Below, piece by piece: positions 15,201 through 29,000 of a stretch of DNA of 64,000 nt (position 1 is its first letter; each line of letters starts with the position of its first letter). The stretch comes from Taxawa tesnikishii (nom. ined.) (Eukaryota > Ascomycota > Dothideomycetes > Dothideales). A program made the translations under genes and the position numbers. The notes beneath the pieces are model-generated. The model made no database searches. It was not told where the DNA came from and was given only the letters and a program-made list of their open reading frames with translations. The stretch covers positions 124,001-188,000 of the forward strand of contig JAPDRO010000030.1 of NCBI GenBank assembly GCA_030247885.1, read 5' to 3'.

Positions 15201-16970
15201 CGTATAGAAATAGTATTTACTCTTATAACTAGGAATTTAGAGGCCCTTTAATACTATCCTCTAGTAGTTATAGGTATTACTCTTATAACGTTCTCCGAAC
15301 CTTTTTATATATATACTAGTATAAAGTAATTAACTAGCTAGCTTACGTAAATAAATATCTTACTTACTTACTTAACTAGTTTCTTTATAGCCTTATTAGT
15401 ATACCTTCTACGTACCTAATTAGTCTTAAAGCTTATAACTATACTCTTTTTCGGAGTATAGTATAATTCTACTATTTCCTTAAAATAACTATTATTAATT
15501 ATAGGGCCTATAATCCCTTAATAATCGATCTTCTTATTTAAGAACTTCTTAGTTACTTTTATAATCTTTATAAAGTTTCTAAAAGTAGCCGGATTCTTGC
15601 TATCTAACTATACCTTTTAATATACCTTCTTCGATATAGAGGGTACTAGTTTACGTAATAGTAAAGACGCTCGTTCGACTATATTTATATACTTATTTAG
15701 TACTCTCTTTTATAGAACCTAAAAGTACTAATAGTATCCTTTCTAGTCCTTTAGAGTTTTACCTTTTTAATCCTTAGCCTTCTTATAAAGAGTAGCTAGT
15801 ATAGACTTAGTATTCCTTAGATAGTTAATATTATCCTTTTAGTACTCTTAGAGAATCTTTCTCTTTAAACTAGTCTAGTCTCTATTTATATAGGAATCTA
15901 GAGACTAAATAAATTTAGTAAGTCCTTTATTTATATATTAAGGAAGAGATCTAATAGACTTCTTTAGAGTAGTAAAGTTATTAATATACTACTCTTCCTA
16001 GTCTTTAATAAACCGAGTAATATTACTACTAGTAAACCTTAGAGATTTAGTAGTATTTAGCCCTAGTAAGTTACTACTAGTAATAAGGCGACGGAAATCT
16101 CTAATAAATAAGCCTTACCTTCTACTTATACTAATAGATACTTAAATAGAAGTAGTAAGTTAAACTATAATAAAAGTAGTCGTAGTTTTACCTTAGCTAT
16201 TACTAGGAGTATAAATAGCCTAACTATTAAACGAGGACGTCTCTATAACTAGTAGAAGCTTAGGATTACTATTTAAAGTAAGTCTAGGAATATTATTATA
16301 AGTATTAGATAGTATAGAATCCTCGTCGAACTAGTGTCTTTTATTAGTAATATAAAAGGTACTAAATACTTCTCCTTCTTCGAAAGTAATACTCTAAGTA
16401 ACGTTCTCGAATATAGTAAGTTCCGTAGATATTATAGCGTAGTAATAATAGTATAGTTTCTATTATAGTAAGATTTCTAATACTATCTTTAGTAGATAAA
16501 TATAAATCTCTATTTAGAGTAGTACTATTATCTCTATCTTTTATAGTAACTTAGTACTCTATACTTTATTTTTAATTTCTAGTAAGGTTCGTCTCTAATA
16601 TAAGTATACCTTAGTATCTATATAGTCCTCGTATTTCTAAATTTAACTAGGCCTTCGATACTACTTACTCTTATAAGTATACCTTTAACTCTTCTAGTCT
16701 AGATACGCTTCGATTTTATAATAGGAAGCCTTAAGATACTAGCTATACGATACCTTATAAGGGTTCCTTATATACTATATTACTAATATAAGAACTATTT
16801 CTAGCTTTCGAGGTCTTTTATATTATCGTAAATACGCGAGTAACTAAAGGGGTTAATCGTCCTCTTAGTATCGACTAAAACTTCTACTATTTTCTTACTA
16901 CTTTACGTACTCCTTTTATTAACTATTTCCTTAAGGGCTTTATTTCTCTCCTTACTATAGTTACTAAAAA

Positions 16971-17197
16971 TATAGTAGGAAGAACCTTATATTAAGTTAA
17001 GTTAAGACTATAAAAGGTAGCTATATAAGTAGTATTAGAGATAGTAGTTAGTAACATATAAGATAAGAATAAGATATAGAAAGAATAGTTATTAATTAAA
17101 TAAGTAACTATCTTATATATAGACTAAATAAGTAGAAATTAAAGGTAACTTCTACGTAACTAATAACTTATAACTATCTAGTAGCTACTCTACTATA
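16971..17197 (-). repeat. 5' LTR of the 11.2-kb Ty3/Gypsy element
   Basis: 227 bp, matching 6,024-6,250. Just inside it on the minus strand (about 16,946-16,970) is the presumed primer-binding-site region, containing TAGTAACTATAGTA followed by a purine-rich GGAGA-type stretch. The same block occurs just inside the left LTR of the small element at 33,801. Confidence 0.88.
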
Positions 17198-18204
17198 CTA
17201 TAACTCTTATAACTATCTATAATTAGTAGGTAATATATACTTACTTAACGTACCTTTATATATATATTAAAGTACTTTAACTACTTTAAAGTAAGCTTAT
17301 TTATCGTCTAGCTATTAGCGCTAGTCTTAAGTACTTAGTCGCGAGGTAAGTCTACGTACTAGCTTAATATAAGGACCTTATTACTAAAGATAATAAAAGG
17401 TAAGATAACTTACTTAATAGCGTAAATACCTTAGATAATTATAACTTACTCCTAGTTACTTAGCTATACCTTTTAAGATTACTTCGTTTCTTAGAGCTTA
17501 TAAAGACTATTTAAGCGTTAATTATACTTATTATAAAGCCTATCTTATTAAAGTTATATATATCTTTATTTAGGATACTATACTTTTTCTTTATCTTTTT
17601 AACTAGCTCGAACTAGAGCGTTATAACGTATACGTCTTCGTTTAAGGCTTACTAACGATCGTATAGATAACTACGTCGAAGCTTAATTTCCTTAGTACGC
17701 GTCTTAAACCTATTTACCTAGTACTTACTAATAGGCCCTTTACTACGCGTAGCTAGTAAATTATTAGTTATTTCTTTTACTATAGTCTTTATAGCGCCTA
17801 TTCCTCGCGAGTTTAACTCGAGTATATATACTACTATTACCTCTTTCTTTATCTTTTATAGCTTCTTTAAGTTAAGCTTATAGTCGCATTATATAAGCTT
17901 TTTATCGCGTCGTCGTTTTAGGGTTATTTAAGGGATATTAAATACCTTAAATACGTATCTTTAACTATTAAGAAGAGTTACTTAAGTAGCCTTAATAGTA
18001 AGGTATAATATACCTTTATTATAAGTTAATTATACGTTATATTATAAAGGTATTATTATAATAGTTTATAATAGTTATAATGTTAGTAAGAGTAAACTAC
18101 TTAGTAATAGTAGACTACTTAGTAATAAAACATATTATAAAAGATTAAATAGTTATATTACTTAGTTAGAAATATTAAAGAGTATTAATATTATATAATA
18201 AGTT

Positions 18205-19203
18205 AATATAAACTATAAGGTAGTAAACTAAGTAAGGTAATAAACTACTAAAATATAATTCTTTAATCTTTTAACTTTATTACTACTCGTTATAAATACT
18301 TTTATAACTAGTAAACTAGTTTATACTAAAGCTAATATTTAGAGTATACTTTATACCTTAAAAGAAAAGTAATACCCTTCTATTTATAAGGCTACTAGTA
18401 TATATAATATTCCTTATAATACTTTATATAATTATATAGTTAAATAAACTTTACGCGTAATAGTACGTAAATCGTAATAAATCCTTTTAAACGCGGAAGA
18501 AAAGATATTAGTCTAATAGATTATATATCTTATACGTACTAGCTTCCTTACTTTACTTACGTTAGTTATATAAATAGTCGAAGAAATTTAATATAAACGC
18601 GTATAATTATCGAGGACTTTATAACCTTTTCCTTAACTAATTAATAAGAAGTAGCTCGACTACTTTAAAACTTATTATCTTAAGATAGTAAGTATTTAGA
18701 CTCGTTAAATTAAGAGTATATACTTTAACGTAATAAGTTATAACGCTATAAAGAGATAGTTTAATATAGTAATAGAGCTATTTATATAGTATAATTACCC
18801 TCTAAAGTACGTTTATAATATAAACTAGTTTAGCTTTATAGTTAAAGTAAGTTAAATATTAAGAGTATTAGTTAATATATATAAGGTAACTAATTAAAAG
18901 TAAATCGGAAGTAAATAAGAGTAAATAATTATAATTAAGTATATAAATACTACTAAGGAAACTATATTACCTTTAATTATCTTTAAGGCTAACTATATTA
19001 ATACTATATAAGTACTTATATATATACCTTTAAACTAGAAGTTCTCGACTAGTAGTAGTAACTAAACGTTTAATAATTATAATTTATAGTAACTAACTAC
19101 TATCTTTAAGTCTTTAACGTAACTAGAGGACTCTATAATATAAAGAATACTAATTATAAATAATTATAGTAACTATATAACTATAAAGGTAATTACTTTT
19201 TAT
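18205..19203 (+). mobile_element. Pogo-like transposon fragment (N-terminal and central transposase)
   Basis: Plus-strand translation recalls a pogo/jerky-type transposase. A helix-turn-helix segment of the Y-N-I-P-x-x-T-L-Y-x-Y type lies near 18,400-18,450. It is followed by a CENP-B-like DNA-binding region and a Y-V-Y-N-(M/I)-(D/N)-E/Q-x-x-F catalytic block near 18,810. RIP stops are frequent. The left end (AAACTATAAGGTAGTAAAC) resembles the outer end of the fragments at 19,205 and 38,070, suggesting a shared terminal sequence. The copy is cut at its 3' side by the next, oppositely oriented fragment. Confidence 0.6.
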
Positions 19204-19204
19204 A

Positions 19205-20080
19205 ATGTAAACTATAAGGAAGTAAAATACGAAAACGCTAGTTTTTATATTTAATAACTACTTACGTACTATAATAATAATATAGTTAAAATCTAAGTTA
19301 TTATATATGTTTTTAGGTACCTTATATTTCTTATCTTCTAGTACTTCTTTGATTATATACTTACGTAGTTATTTACGTAGTTTTTTAGTAAATAACTCTA
19401 CTTTAACTACCTTAGTTATTTCGAGTACTTTTTATATACTAAATATAAACTTACTCTTTAATATAACTTACTTACCTTTCTTTTAAACCTTTTATATATT
19501 AAGAAGCTTTTCTTATTTTTATAACTACTTATATAAAGTAACGTTCTCGCTATATATTACTTTAAAAGCGTAAGTTATTTACTTTATATATTACTTTATT
19601 AGAGATAGAGCCTCCTAAATTACCTTAATTATAAAGTTAAATAGTACGTTTACTTTACGTAACTTAGTACTATTTAGAGGAGAGCTATTAAGTAGCGAAA
19701 GGTTTAAATCGAGTTATTATAAAGGTATATAAAGTTATAAATTCGCTATAGTCAATTTTATAAGTAGTTTATTAAGTACTATTATAAGGCTTAGTAACGC
19801 TAAACTAATAGCTCTCTATTTACTTAAGATATTCCTCTTTATAATAACCTTATCTTTTACGTAAATATATATCTCTATTTACTTTACGCGTAATATATAG
19901 TTAAAGTCGAGTCGTAAAGTAGCGTTAGTCTCTAAAGTTAGCGCGTACTTTAGTAGTATAAATACTTTAATATTAAGTAGCTAAAGTATATATAAATAGT
20001 AAGGTAATAAGATAAGTACGTTACGAAATTTTAAATCGTAATATTAGTAGTAAATATAGTACGAATAATCGTACTATATA
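19205..20080 (-). mobile_element. Pogo-like transposon fragment (C-terminal transposase)
   Basis: Minus-strand translation gives the C-terminal part of a pogo-type transposase. A leucine/proline-rich block of the L-L-P-P-x-x-x-x-I-L-Q-P-L-D-V type lies near 19,960-20,030, and a basic coiled-coil-like tail near 19,300-19,600. A second copy of the same piece lies at 38,070-38,683 in the same orientation. The outer end near 19,205 carries the ACTATAAGGAAGTAA motif shared with 18,205. The N-terminal half of the transposase is missing. Heavily RIP-mutated. Confidence 0.65.
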
Positions 20081-23000
20081 TACTAGGTATACTACGCTTA
20101 CTACGCTTACTATATTATATAAATATATACTACGTTATACGAGACTATATTATACTATAAGAAACATTATTATAATAACTTTATATAAAGCGAATTAATA
20201 ACTCTCTTCCTATAGACTTATTTATCGCCTAGTCTACGAATCGTTAACTAAATTATTAACTAAATTAGCTACTAACTTAACTATAGTCTACTATCTCCTT
20301 ACTATACGCGAGTTGTCTAATATACGAGCCGTATATAAGACCGCGCAAGTCGCTACCCTTGCGATTCGTTTAGTAAGTAAGTTAACGATTTAGTAGATAC
20401 TAAGGTTATCTTACTTATAAGTAGTATTTAACTCTTTAATATATTATAACCTTTACTACTCTTATACGAGCGTTCCTCGAGTTAATAGCTATTCGAGTTA
20501 CTTCCTCCTCTTAGTTTACGTTTTATAGGAAATTATACGTCTCTTAATTAGTAGTATTATTAATATATATTTTACCGCTTTTATTGTTTTATAGTACTAA
20601 CGTAAATACTACGTAGATACTATAGTAAATACTAGTTAAGGGATATATTCTTTATTTACTTAAACGTCGTAAGTTTCTCTAAGGTAATAGTAGTATTAGC
20701 TTAATAATAATTATCTTATATATAGTATCTACGTAGTTATATAAGTTCTTAAGTATATATAAATCGACTAACGTACTTATATATCTCTACGTAGTTATAT
20801 TACTATTTTTGTTACGCTACTTATCTTCTATAGTAACGATAAGTTATAAGCGCGCTAGTAGATATTTATCGAACGCTACTTAGAATATAATATTTGCTAA
20901 ATTATCGTACGACTTAAAAGTAACTATTACGTACTCTTATACTTATATCTAATTATATTTTACGTTACTATTAATGTTTTACTAGTTCGGCGCGTACCTA
21001 ACTATATTATATTTAGTACTATCGGGATTATTAAAATCTTTACTAGTAGCTTTTTTATATTATAATAAGGAGTAAAACTATACTTAATATAGTAATATTT
21101 ATAAGTCGTCTTCTTTTAACTAATTAGGATTATATATATTAGCTTAAGTAGTATTAGCTTCTAGTAATCTCGATTTATATATAAATATAACTAACGCTTA
21201 TTAAAAGATAATACTAGCTATAAGCTTAAGGAATATTTATACTTCGTTAACTTACTATTATTTCTCTTACGCTACGTATAGTTTTAGTTACGCTATTAGT
21301 AGCTACCTAAAATAACGCTTTATATTAACTACCTCGGTTAGCCTTACTAGTTTATTTACTTCTTTTATCTTCTCTACTATAGTAAGGTTACGTAAGTATA
21401 GTTCGATATCGAATTTAGTAGTTATACTTAGACTATAATCGTTTTATATAGTAAGCTAATTTTCTTAACTTTCCTTCTTATTAGTACGCTTATACTCTTA
21501 CTTAATAAATATTACGTAGTTATACTTACTATAGCCTATATCGAGTCCTAGCGCTAATTTAAGTCGTCTAATTATATCTATATAGTATATTATTATATAC
21601 TATTTAGAGAAGTTAAAATAGCCTTTCGTATCTTTTATTATATTAGGTTAATACCTTCGAAATATCTCCTTATATTAGTTTATATAAAATAGTACTAACG
21701 TTATATAGCGAAGGGTATCGTCGTTATAACTATAATAGAGCGAAAGTAAAATAAAGTCGACGACTATATATATAAATAAAATTACCTTCGTAACTTTAGC
21801 TTTCTCTAAGAATAGAGTAAATACTAGTAGTAACTATTATAAGATATTCTTAAGCTCTTTCCCTATTATTTGTCTTTTACTTAATAACTACTCGAATATA
21901 CGTAAGCTATAGTATAGCGAGACTACTATAAAACGCTTATCGATAAGATCTACAATAAAGTCCTTTAGTAGTATCTTACTTCGAAATTATATTTCGTACT
22001 ATTTAGCTTTTTCGATTATTACCTTATATATTTTGCTATACCTTTTAGGAAGTAAGTCTTCTAGTAGGGTAATTAACTATTACTATACGTAATTAAGTAC
22101 GCCCTTAAGTAGCTAGTATAAAATATTAACTATTATTATTACGTATATATTTACTTATAGATAGCCGAAAGCGAACGAGTTAATATTATATACCTAGTCC
22201 TCTTAGTTATAGTTAGTAGGGTTTATTTATTAGTAACTAATTTACTATTAAGTCTCCTTATATATCCTCTAGGAAGCCTATACTTCGAGGTCCTCTCGAT
22301 TACTTAAACGTATACTATATATAGTATATTATCGACTACTTTTAATTTCTATTACTTAGGCTTACTCTTCGTAGTCTAGAGTTATTATAGTAAGAATAGG
22401 GAAGTACTAACGCGTCTATTCGTTACTATATAGTAGCTCTTTATTACTATTATATAAAATCTCCTTAATAGAGTTAAATAGGACCTTAAGATAATTATAG
22501 AATATACGAGTTCGAGTAGTAGTATCTTTTTCTTTTACTATTAAAATTAAAGTAAAAAGTATAAATCTAAGCCTTTAATTAGAGTTCTATATATTTACTA
22601 TAAGGTTACTTATAGTAAAGTATACTAGATAAGCTAATTAGTCTCCTTAATAGTTCGTTACTTATATCTTATTAGTAGATACGATTAATAATATAATTAT
22701 AGTATTATTATAGTTAAGTTACTCTTAAGTATCTTACTACTAATTAGTTAAAGCTATTTCGTTATATACCTTACGCGCGTTTCTATTACTTATTTATATT
22801 TAGTAAGGAAAGAATTAAAAGTTATTACTAAAACTAAGATACCTTAAAAAGAACTAAATCGCGTCTTCGACTCGTTTATATCGAAAGTAGTATCTTTTAG
22901 TTCCTTATAATATATTTATCGAAGGTAATATAAAAGGCTAAATATTTTATTATATAACGTTTCTTCCTCTTCTTATTATAGTTATCTTTTCTTCGAGTTT

Positions 23001-26000
23001 AGCTACTAAACGCTAGCTAAAGTATTACGTAATTACATGTAGCCTTAGTTTACGTATTAAGTAAGTAATTACGTTTTTAAATATATTTTCCTAGTATAGC
23101 TAGTTCGCGAATATAATATTCGCATTACTAGTAAAGTTAGTAAGTCGTTTTAAGTCTATAAATACGAGAGGCGTATATATATATTTATATTAGAACTTAG
23201 AAAAATAGTATCGATATATAATATTACTTACTTATTTACTCCTCTACTTACTACTTTCCTTATAACTTCTTTAAACGTCCTCGTTTTACCTTTTATACGT
23301 AAGGTAAATAATAATAGTTTATTCTTACTATTATAAGTTATAAAGCTACTAGTTTTAATACTATCTCGTTTGTCCTCTAGTATAAAACTCTATAGTATAT
23401 TTCTATATAAGTTATCCTCTTCTTTTATAGTTAGTAAGTTATAAGTAACGTCTTAAAAAACGTCTAGTAGTTTTTCGAACTTATTATCGTTTATAGTTAT
23501 ACTAGTTACGTTTTATATATTATAGCCTTCGTTAATATAATTAAATTATAGCTACGATATATCTTTAATTTATAGTATAGCTATTTCTCTATTCGTAATA
23601 TTAGTTAATATATTAGTTATTAGTAGACGAGTAGTATCCTTTATACTAATAGTTACGTATTAAGAGTTATATAAATAGCGTACCTATACGTAGTAATATA
23701 TATTCGTAGGCCGTACAATTATTTATATACGCGTCTATATATACTATAAGTATATAGTTAGACTATAGTAGTAATATATATCTACTATTATATTAAAGTC
23801 GTATATATATAAGTCGAAGAGAGTTAACTCTAAACGCCTAGGCGCTCGATTAAATTAAATTAAATCTTCCGATTTACCTTCCGCCGATTCGTCTTTTACT
23901 AATTTGTATTATAATTTATATTATAATTTAGCGCGTCTAGATTTACCCTAGATTATTTCTTCCTACGTCTTATCCTTATACTCCTAAAGGAATACTATAA
24001 GTATATAAGTTATCTTACGACTCGTTTAATAACTCTCGAATTATAAACGACTTATAGTTCGTAGTAAGAACTATAATATATTACGGATAGAGTAAAGGGT
24101 ATAAGAAAGCTAATAATATTATATTTATTTACCTTTATAATCGTAGAGAAAGAAGTAAAACTAAGTATAAGACCTAGCGAATTATATTACTAAATATAAG
24201 GAATCCTTTATATTATTCTATAATATCTTCTTCTAAGTATTATCTACGCTCTAAGTACTTATTTAATTACTACTATAGCTAGTCTATCCGGCTATATAGT
24301 ATACTTAATCGCGAATATAAGTAGCTAAATTCTAGCGCTTATATATCTAATCTTAAAGGTTATATTATAAAGTACTATATATTAGACGAAACCCTTTAGT
24401 ATAAGGAGCCTTTTACGTAAGTCTTATACGTCTTACTTTAGCTATAACTTACTTAACCTTTACTATATTAAACTCGAGATCGATAATAATTACTACGTCT
24501 ACTAAGTTAAGAGATAGGCTCGCTATAATTTATATTACTAAGGTAACTATAATACTAGGCTATTTTTTATAACTAGAGGTTATAGTCTTAAAGTTAGTAA
24601 TTTACTTATTATACTCGGTTTAATTATTCTATAAAGTAACAAGTACGATATCCTTCTTATCGTTAATTACTATATAGTTTAGCCGCCCTACTAGCTAAAG
24701 TAAGTACTATAATAGTATTAGTAGTTTATTAGTATATATAAGTAGTAACTACTTACTATATAGACTACTATAACGTTAAATAGTATAAAAGCTATAATAA
24801 TAATCTTTCGTAACTTCTTAAAGAAGTTAAGTTAACTACGTATTTACGTAATTATATCCTTTAATACTATTATCGAAGGGAGTTAATCGATCTTATATAT
24901 ATAGCTTTATAATATAGAATTTCGTATACCCTTTAAAATCCTTACTACGTCGTTATAGTCTATTTTATTTAGCTTAGCCTTTATCTTATTATCGTTTTCT
25001 ATTAGAGTATATAGATAAGGGAATACTATTTAAATACGAAATTTACAAATAATTTAAAAGAATAGCTACTCTATTTAAGCTTTAAAGTATTTATTAGTCT
25101 TCGTTTAGACTTCCTTTACTAATTATAACTATTTATCCTCTAGGCTATTACGATAAAACTTCTCGTTAATATTAAAATACTAATCCTATATAGTATATAG
25201 TAGGAAGTCTAGTACTAGTTAGCCCTCGAAATTTAAATTAACTTACTACTAAAGCTTCGTAAGGAAGTAAATTATATACTTTTTAGCGCCCTTCGCTATA
25301 ACTTATATCGTACGTTATAACTCTAGTATTAACTCGACGTAAATACTATTCGAGGGAGTATCTTACTTATTATTATTATTACGTTCCTCTTTATCTTTTT
25401 TATCCTCTTTATCTTATACTAATTTAGCGATCGTATTAGAGAGTTTATTCTTCTTATTTTAAGCCTTATTAATAATCGCTATACTTTAAGCGATTAGTAT
25501 AAAGCTAGTTTAAGATAAAGCGCGTTACTTTACTTAAGTAAGGTTTAGTCGAAACGGTAGATTTATAGTACGTACGTTACTTAAAGTCTATTTACTTACT
25601 ATAATAATTATAAACTTTATTTCGGACTTTAGTTTATAGTAGTAAGCGTAAGTAGTAAAAAGAGGAGGGACTAAAGTAAGCGTTAGTAGAAACGGAGTTT
25701 TACTTATAAAAATAAAATTCGAATCGCTAGGAAGGTATACTAACTTAAACTAAATAGACAAATTAAAGTTATAGTTTATATAGTACTTATTAAATACGAC
25801 GATACTCTAACGAGCGTAAATTTCTTTATAGATATTTAAGTCTCCTAGTACTTTAACCGCGAGTTTTAATACTTAATTACCTAGGTAGTAAGTATATACT
25901 ATTTCGATTACTACGACTTAGGTTTATATAACGTATTAAGTTCTAGTAAAATTTTAGTTATAATCGTTATAAGTATATCTTCCTCTAATTTATAAGTAGC

Positions 26001-29000
26001 TATTAGCTACTCTCGAGGCGGTAAGTCTTTAGGCCTAACTATATTATTAAGCTTATAGTAATCCTTAAATTCGGATTTTATAACTCTATTAGTTAATAGG
26101 CTAACTAGTAATATTAGAATTATCTTAACTCTAGTAGATTTCTCTAAGATAACTATAGAAAACTTACGCTATTTATTAACTTAGTTAGATAATAAGTAAG
26201 TAAGAGTAATTACTAGTATAAGTCCTAATTAAGTACGTCGTAATAGTCTATCGACTTAAGTAAGCGCGTTAGGATTTAAATAGAAGCTAAAATCTAATAG
26301 ATACGTAATACTTACCGCTTTATCTTTAGCTACCTTTACTAAAAGCTTTAAGAGTATAAGGACGATAACTATCTTACTTATACTTATAAAGTATTTAATA
26401 AAGACGTATTTAGATCCTTATAGTAGCTTCTTTAGAAGCTATTTAACTATATAGAATTAGTATAATAGAAGCTTAGTACTACGCTTCTATCCCGGGAAGA
26501 ATACGCTAGATCTTAAATATATATTAGTAGAGTTATAGCTAAAAAACCTATATATAGTATTTTAAGTATCGACGTTAATTTATTTTAAATTTATTACCTT
26601 TACTAAGGCTTCTTCGATTAAACTCTCTCGTATCTTAAGGCGTAACTTTATAGATAATAGTACTTTATTCTTCGAGTAGTTATATTTACTAAGATTAAAA
26701 GAGAGTATAATAGGACTTTTAGTAACCTTAATATCGTCGTCTAATATAGTAGGAATTATCTATAACTATTTAGTCTCTTTAATATTACGTTCTTTATTAC
26801 TACGCTAAGCTTCCTTATTAGTAAATTACTAAATTTCCTTATTTACAAGTCGCTAAGCTTCCTTATTTATAAGTCGCTAAGCTTCCTTATTTGCGAGTTA
26901 TTAGACTTTCTTATTCGCGAGTTACTAAGCTTTCTTATTTACGAGCTACTAAGTATCCTTATTTACTAGTTACTATTAGATTAAATTATCCTTTATAAGT
27001 TACTTTTTTAGAGTCTAAATAACTACATTATAAACGTTATTAACTAAGCGCGTCTTAACTATTAATATATTAGTAGTATACTACTTAAGATAGCGTAATA
27101 ACTTTACCTTTCTCTTTATAGAGTATAAGCTAAATAATATCCTTATTAGGAGTAAGAAAGAGTTAAATAGTACTACTCCTTTTACGCTAGAATTTCTAGA
27201 GTTATATTACTATAGTATTAAGCTTAAACTTATTATCGACTTAAGAGTATATATATTTAGCTTATAAATTAAACTAAAATACTAGCTAATCCTTATAGCT
27301 TAACGTACTTAGAAACTTAGTAAACGTATCTTACTAAGTAGCTCTATCTAGTATAAGGAACGTACTAGTCTAACTATAATAGGCATTTTAGTTAATATAA
27401 AGATACGGCCTAGTTTACTCGATAACTATAATAATAAGAGGCATTTTATATAGCGTATATACTATAAATAGTAAGTTATTAATATTTATTACGTCTTTAT
27501 TACTAGGGCGTAATAGACTAAAGTTAAGGTTTACGAAGTTATTAGCTTTAAGGCTTAAACTTAATAAACGTAACTTAAGAGGGCTATAGTTATAGTAGCT
27601 AAACGACGATATTACTATAAGGCTCCTCGACTAAGTCTAGGACTATAGCGTAAAGCAAGTAGGTATTAAACCTTTATTTCCTTTCTTTTAAGCTCCCTAT
27701 ACCTTTATAATCTACGCCTAGAGTACGCTCCCTTTTACGTCTACTAGAACTTTTATAATATAGTTTAAACTATAAAGTATTTTCTTAGTAAACTATTATA
27801 GTTACGTTTTACTATAATATTTAAATATATCGGCGGAGTTATTTATTATTAAGCTCTCGGCTTTAAAGCGTTACTTAATCTAGAGTTTCTTATTACTAAG
27901 GCGAGGGGCTTTTATATTTATACTAGTACTCCTACATTTATTTATAGTAGTAGTTACTATAGCGTAGAAGTTATTTACGTTTTAGTTAAAGAACGTCTTA
28001 AAGAATAAGTCGGACTTCTCGCCTATTTTAGTACGTAACTATATTATAATACTATCTTCTATTTAAGTTATATTATCGGATACGTTAAATATTTTAAAAT
28101 AGGCTACTATAATAACTAGAATATAAAATAGAGGAAGGAGTAGTTAAAGTAGTAGGGCTAATAGATAAGAGAGTTAGTAAAGTAAGTAATTTAAAGATAT
28201 TAGTTATTAGTCCTAGATTAATAGCTTAAAGAGTAAATAACGTACGCGAGTACTAAGTATATAGCTAAACTAACTAAGTAAAGGATCTTAGAATAGTAGT
28301 ATTTCCCAATAGTAGCGTAAATAAAGAGCTTTAGTAAAAGTCTTATAGCGCGTAAAGTAACGCGTAAGTAATAGTTAAAGGAAGTTTAGACGAAGTATAA
28401 GGCAAAATAGTTAGTAAATTACTAAGAAACGTATAGTTAATACGTAGAGTAACGAGTTACTATATTACTAGTATTATACGTAACTAATATAGCTAGATAT
28501 AGTAATTTATAATTAGGAGAAGAACGTAATAAAGGAAGAAAGCTTTATATAGTAGTAAATAAAAGAAGTAGTAAACGTAAGAAAGATTATTAGTATATAT
28601 ATATATATATTTATAAATAAAATAAACGATAAGTATAATCGAACTAATAAGGTACTTATATATAAATATAGAGTAAACTCGGTTTACTAGTAAGTTAAAA
28701 GGCTAGTAATAAAAACGAATTACTATTCGACTTATTACTTACGAATTACTTTCCTATTTACTTTATATACTCGTATTATATAAGGCGAGTCTATACGTAG
28801 TAGTATATAAATATAAGGAATAAAGGCGATTTAAAAGGTAATTTATACGTAGTAGTATTAACTCGTCGACTTAATTTACTAAATATACGCTATTTATTAT
28901 ACTAAAAACGCGCTAAACTATATAACTTAATATATAACGTAGTAAGTATAAAGAGACTAATATAGATAATATACTACTATAATTACGCTATTAGCTAATA

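Larger units (their letters stand above)
6024..17197 (-). mobile_element. Ty3/Gypsy-type LTR retroelement, about 11.2 kb, fossil
   Basis: The element has 227-bp LTRs at each end, reads on the minus strand and sits inside a family A transposon, flanked by CTAT on both sides. Parts recognisable from translated traces, in order from its 5' end at the right, are a gag region (about 16.9-14 kb), then protease/reverse transcriptase (roughly 13.5-11.7 kb). These are followed by an RNase H block (11.3-11.66 kb) close to that of ascomycete Gypsy polyproteins, and an integrase with zinc-binding and catalytic-core similarity (about 11.05-10.2 kb). Below the integrase there are still about 3.3 kb before the 3' LTR. 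A polypurine tract abuts the 3' LTR (6,251-6,269, purine-rich on the minus strand). It is broken throughout by RIP (far too many breaks to count). LTR divergence cannot give an age, because RIP has altered both. Confidence 0.85.
5111..18135 (-). mobile_element. Fot1/pogo-like transposon, family A, copy 2, split by an LTR element
   Basis: Left terminus at 5,111 (preceded by TA) and right terminus ending at 18,135 (followed by TA) are inverted and match copies 1 and 3. The transposase reads on the minus strand. Positions 5,111-6,023 and 17,198-18,135 are the two halves of the transposon. Removing the LTR element (6,024-17,197) and one copy of a 4-bp CTAT duplication leaves 1,847 bp, exactly the size of copy 1. 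The half at 17,200-17,900 carries the HTH and catalytic N-terminal part of the transposase; the half at 5,300-6,000 carries the C-terminal part. RIP has destroyed the reading frame. Confidence 0.85.

Noticed and set aside
26826-26976. CRISPR-like array
   Set aside because: Repeats are contiguous with no unique spacers, in a fungal RIP context; a tandem repeat is the right reading.
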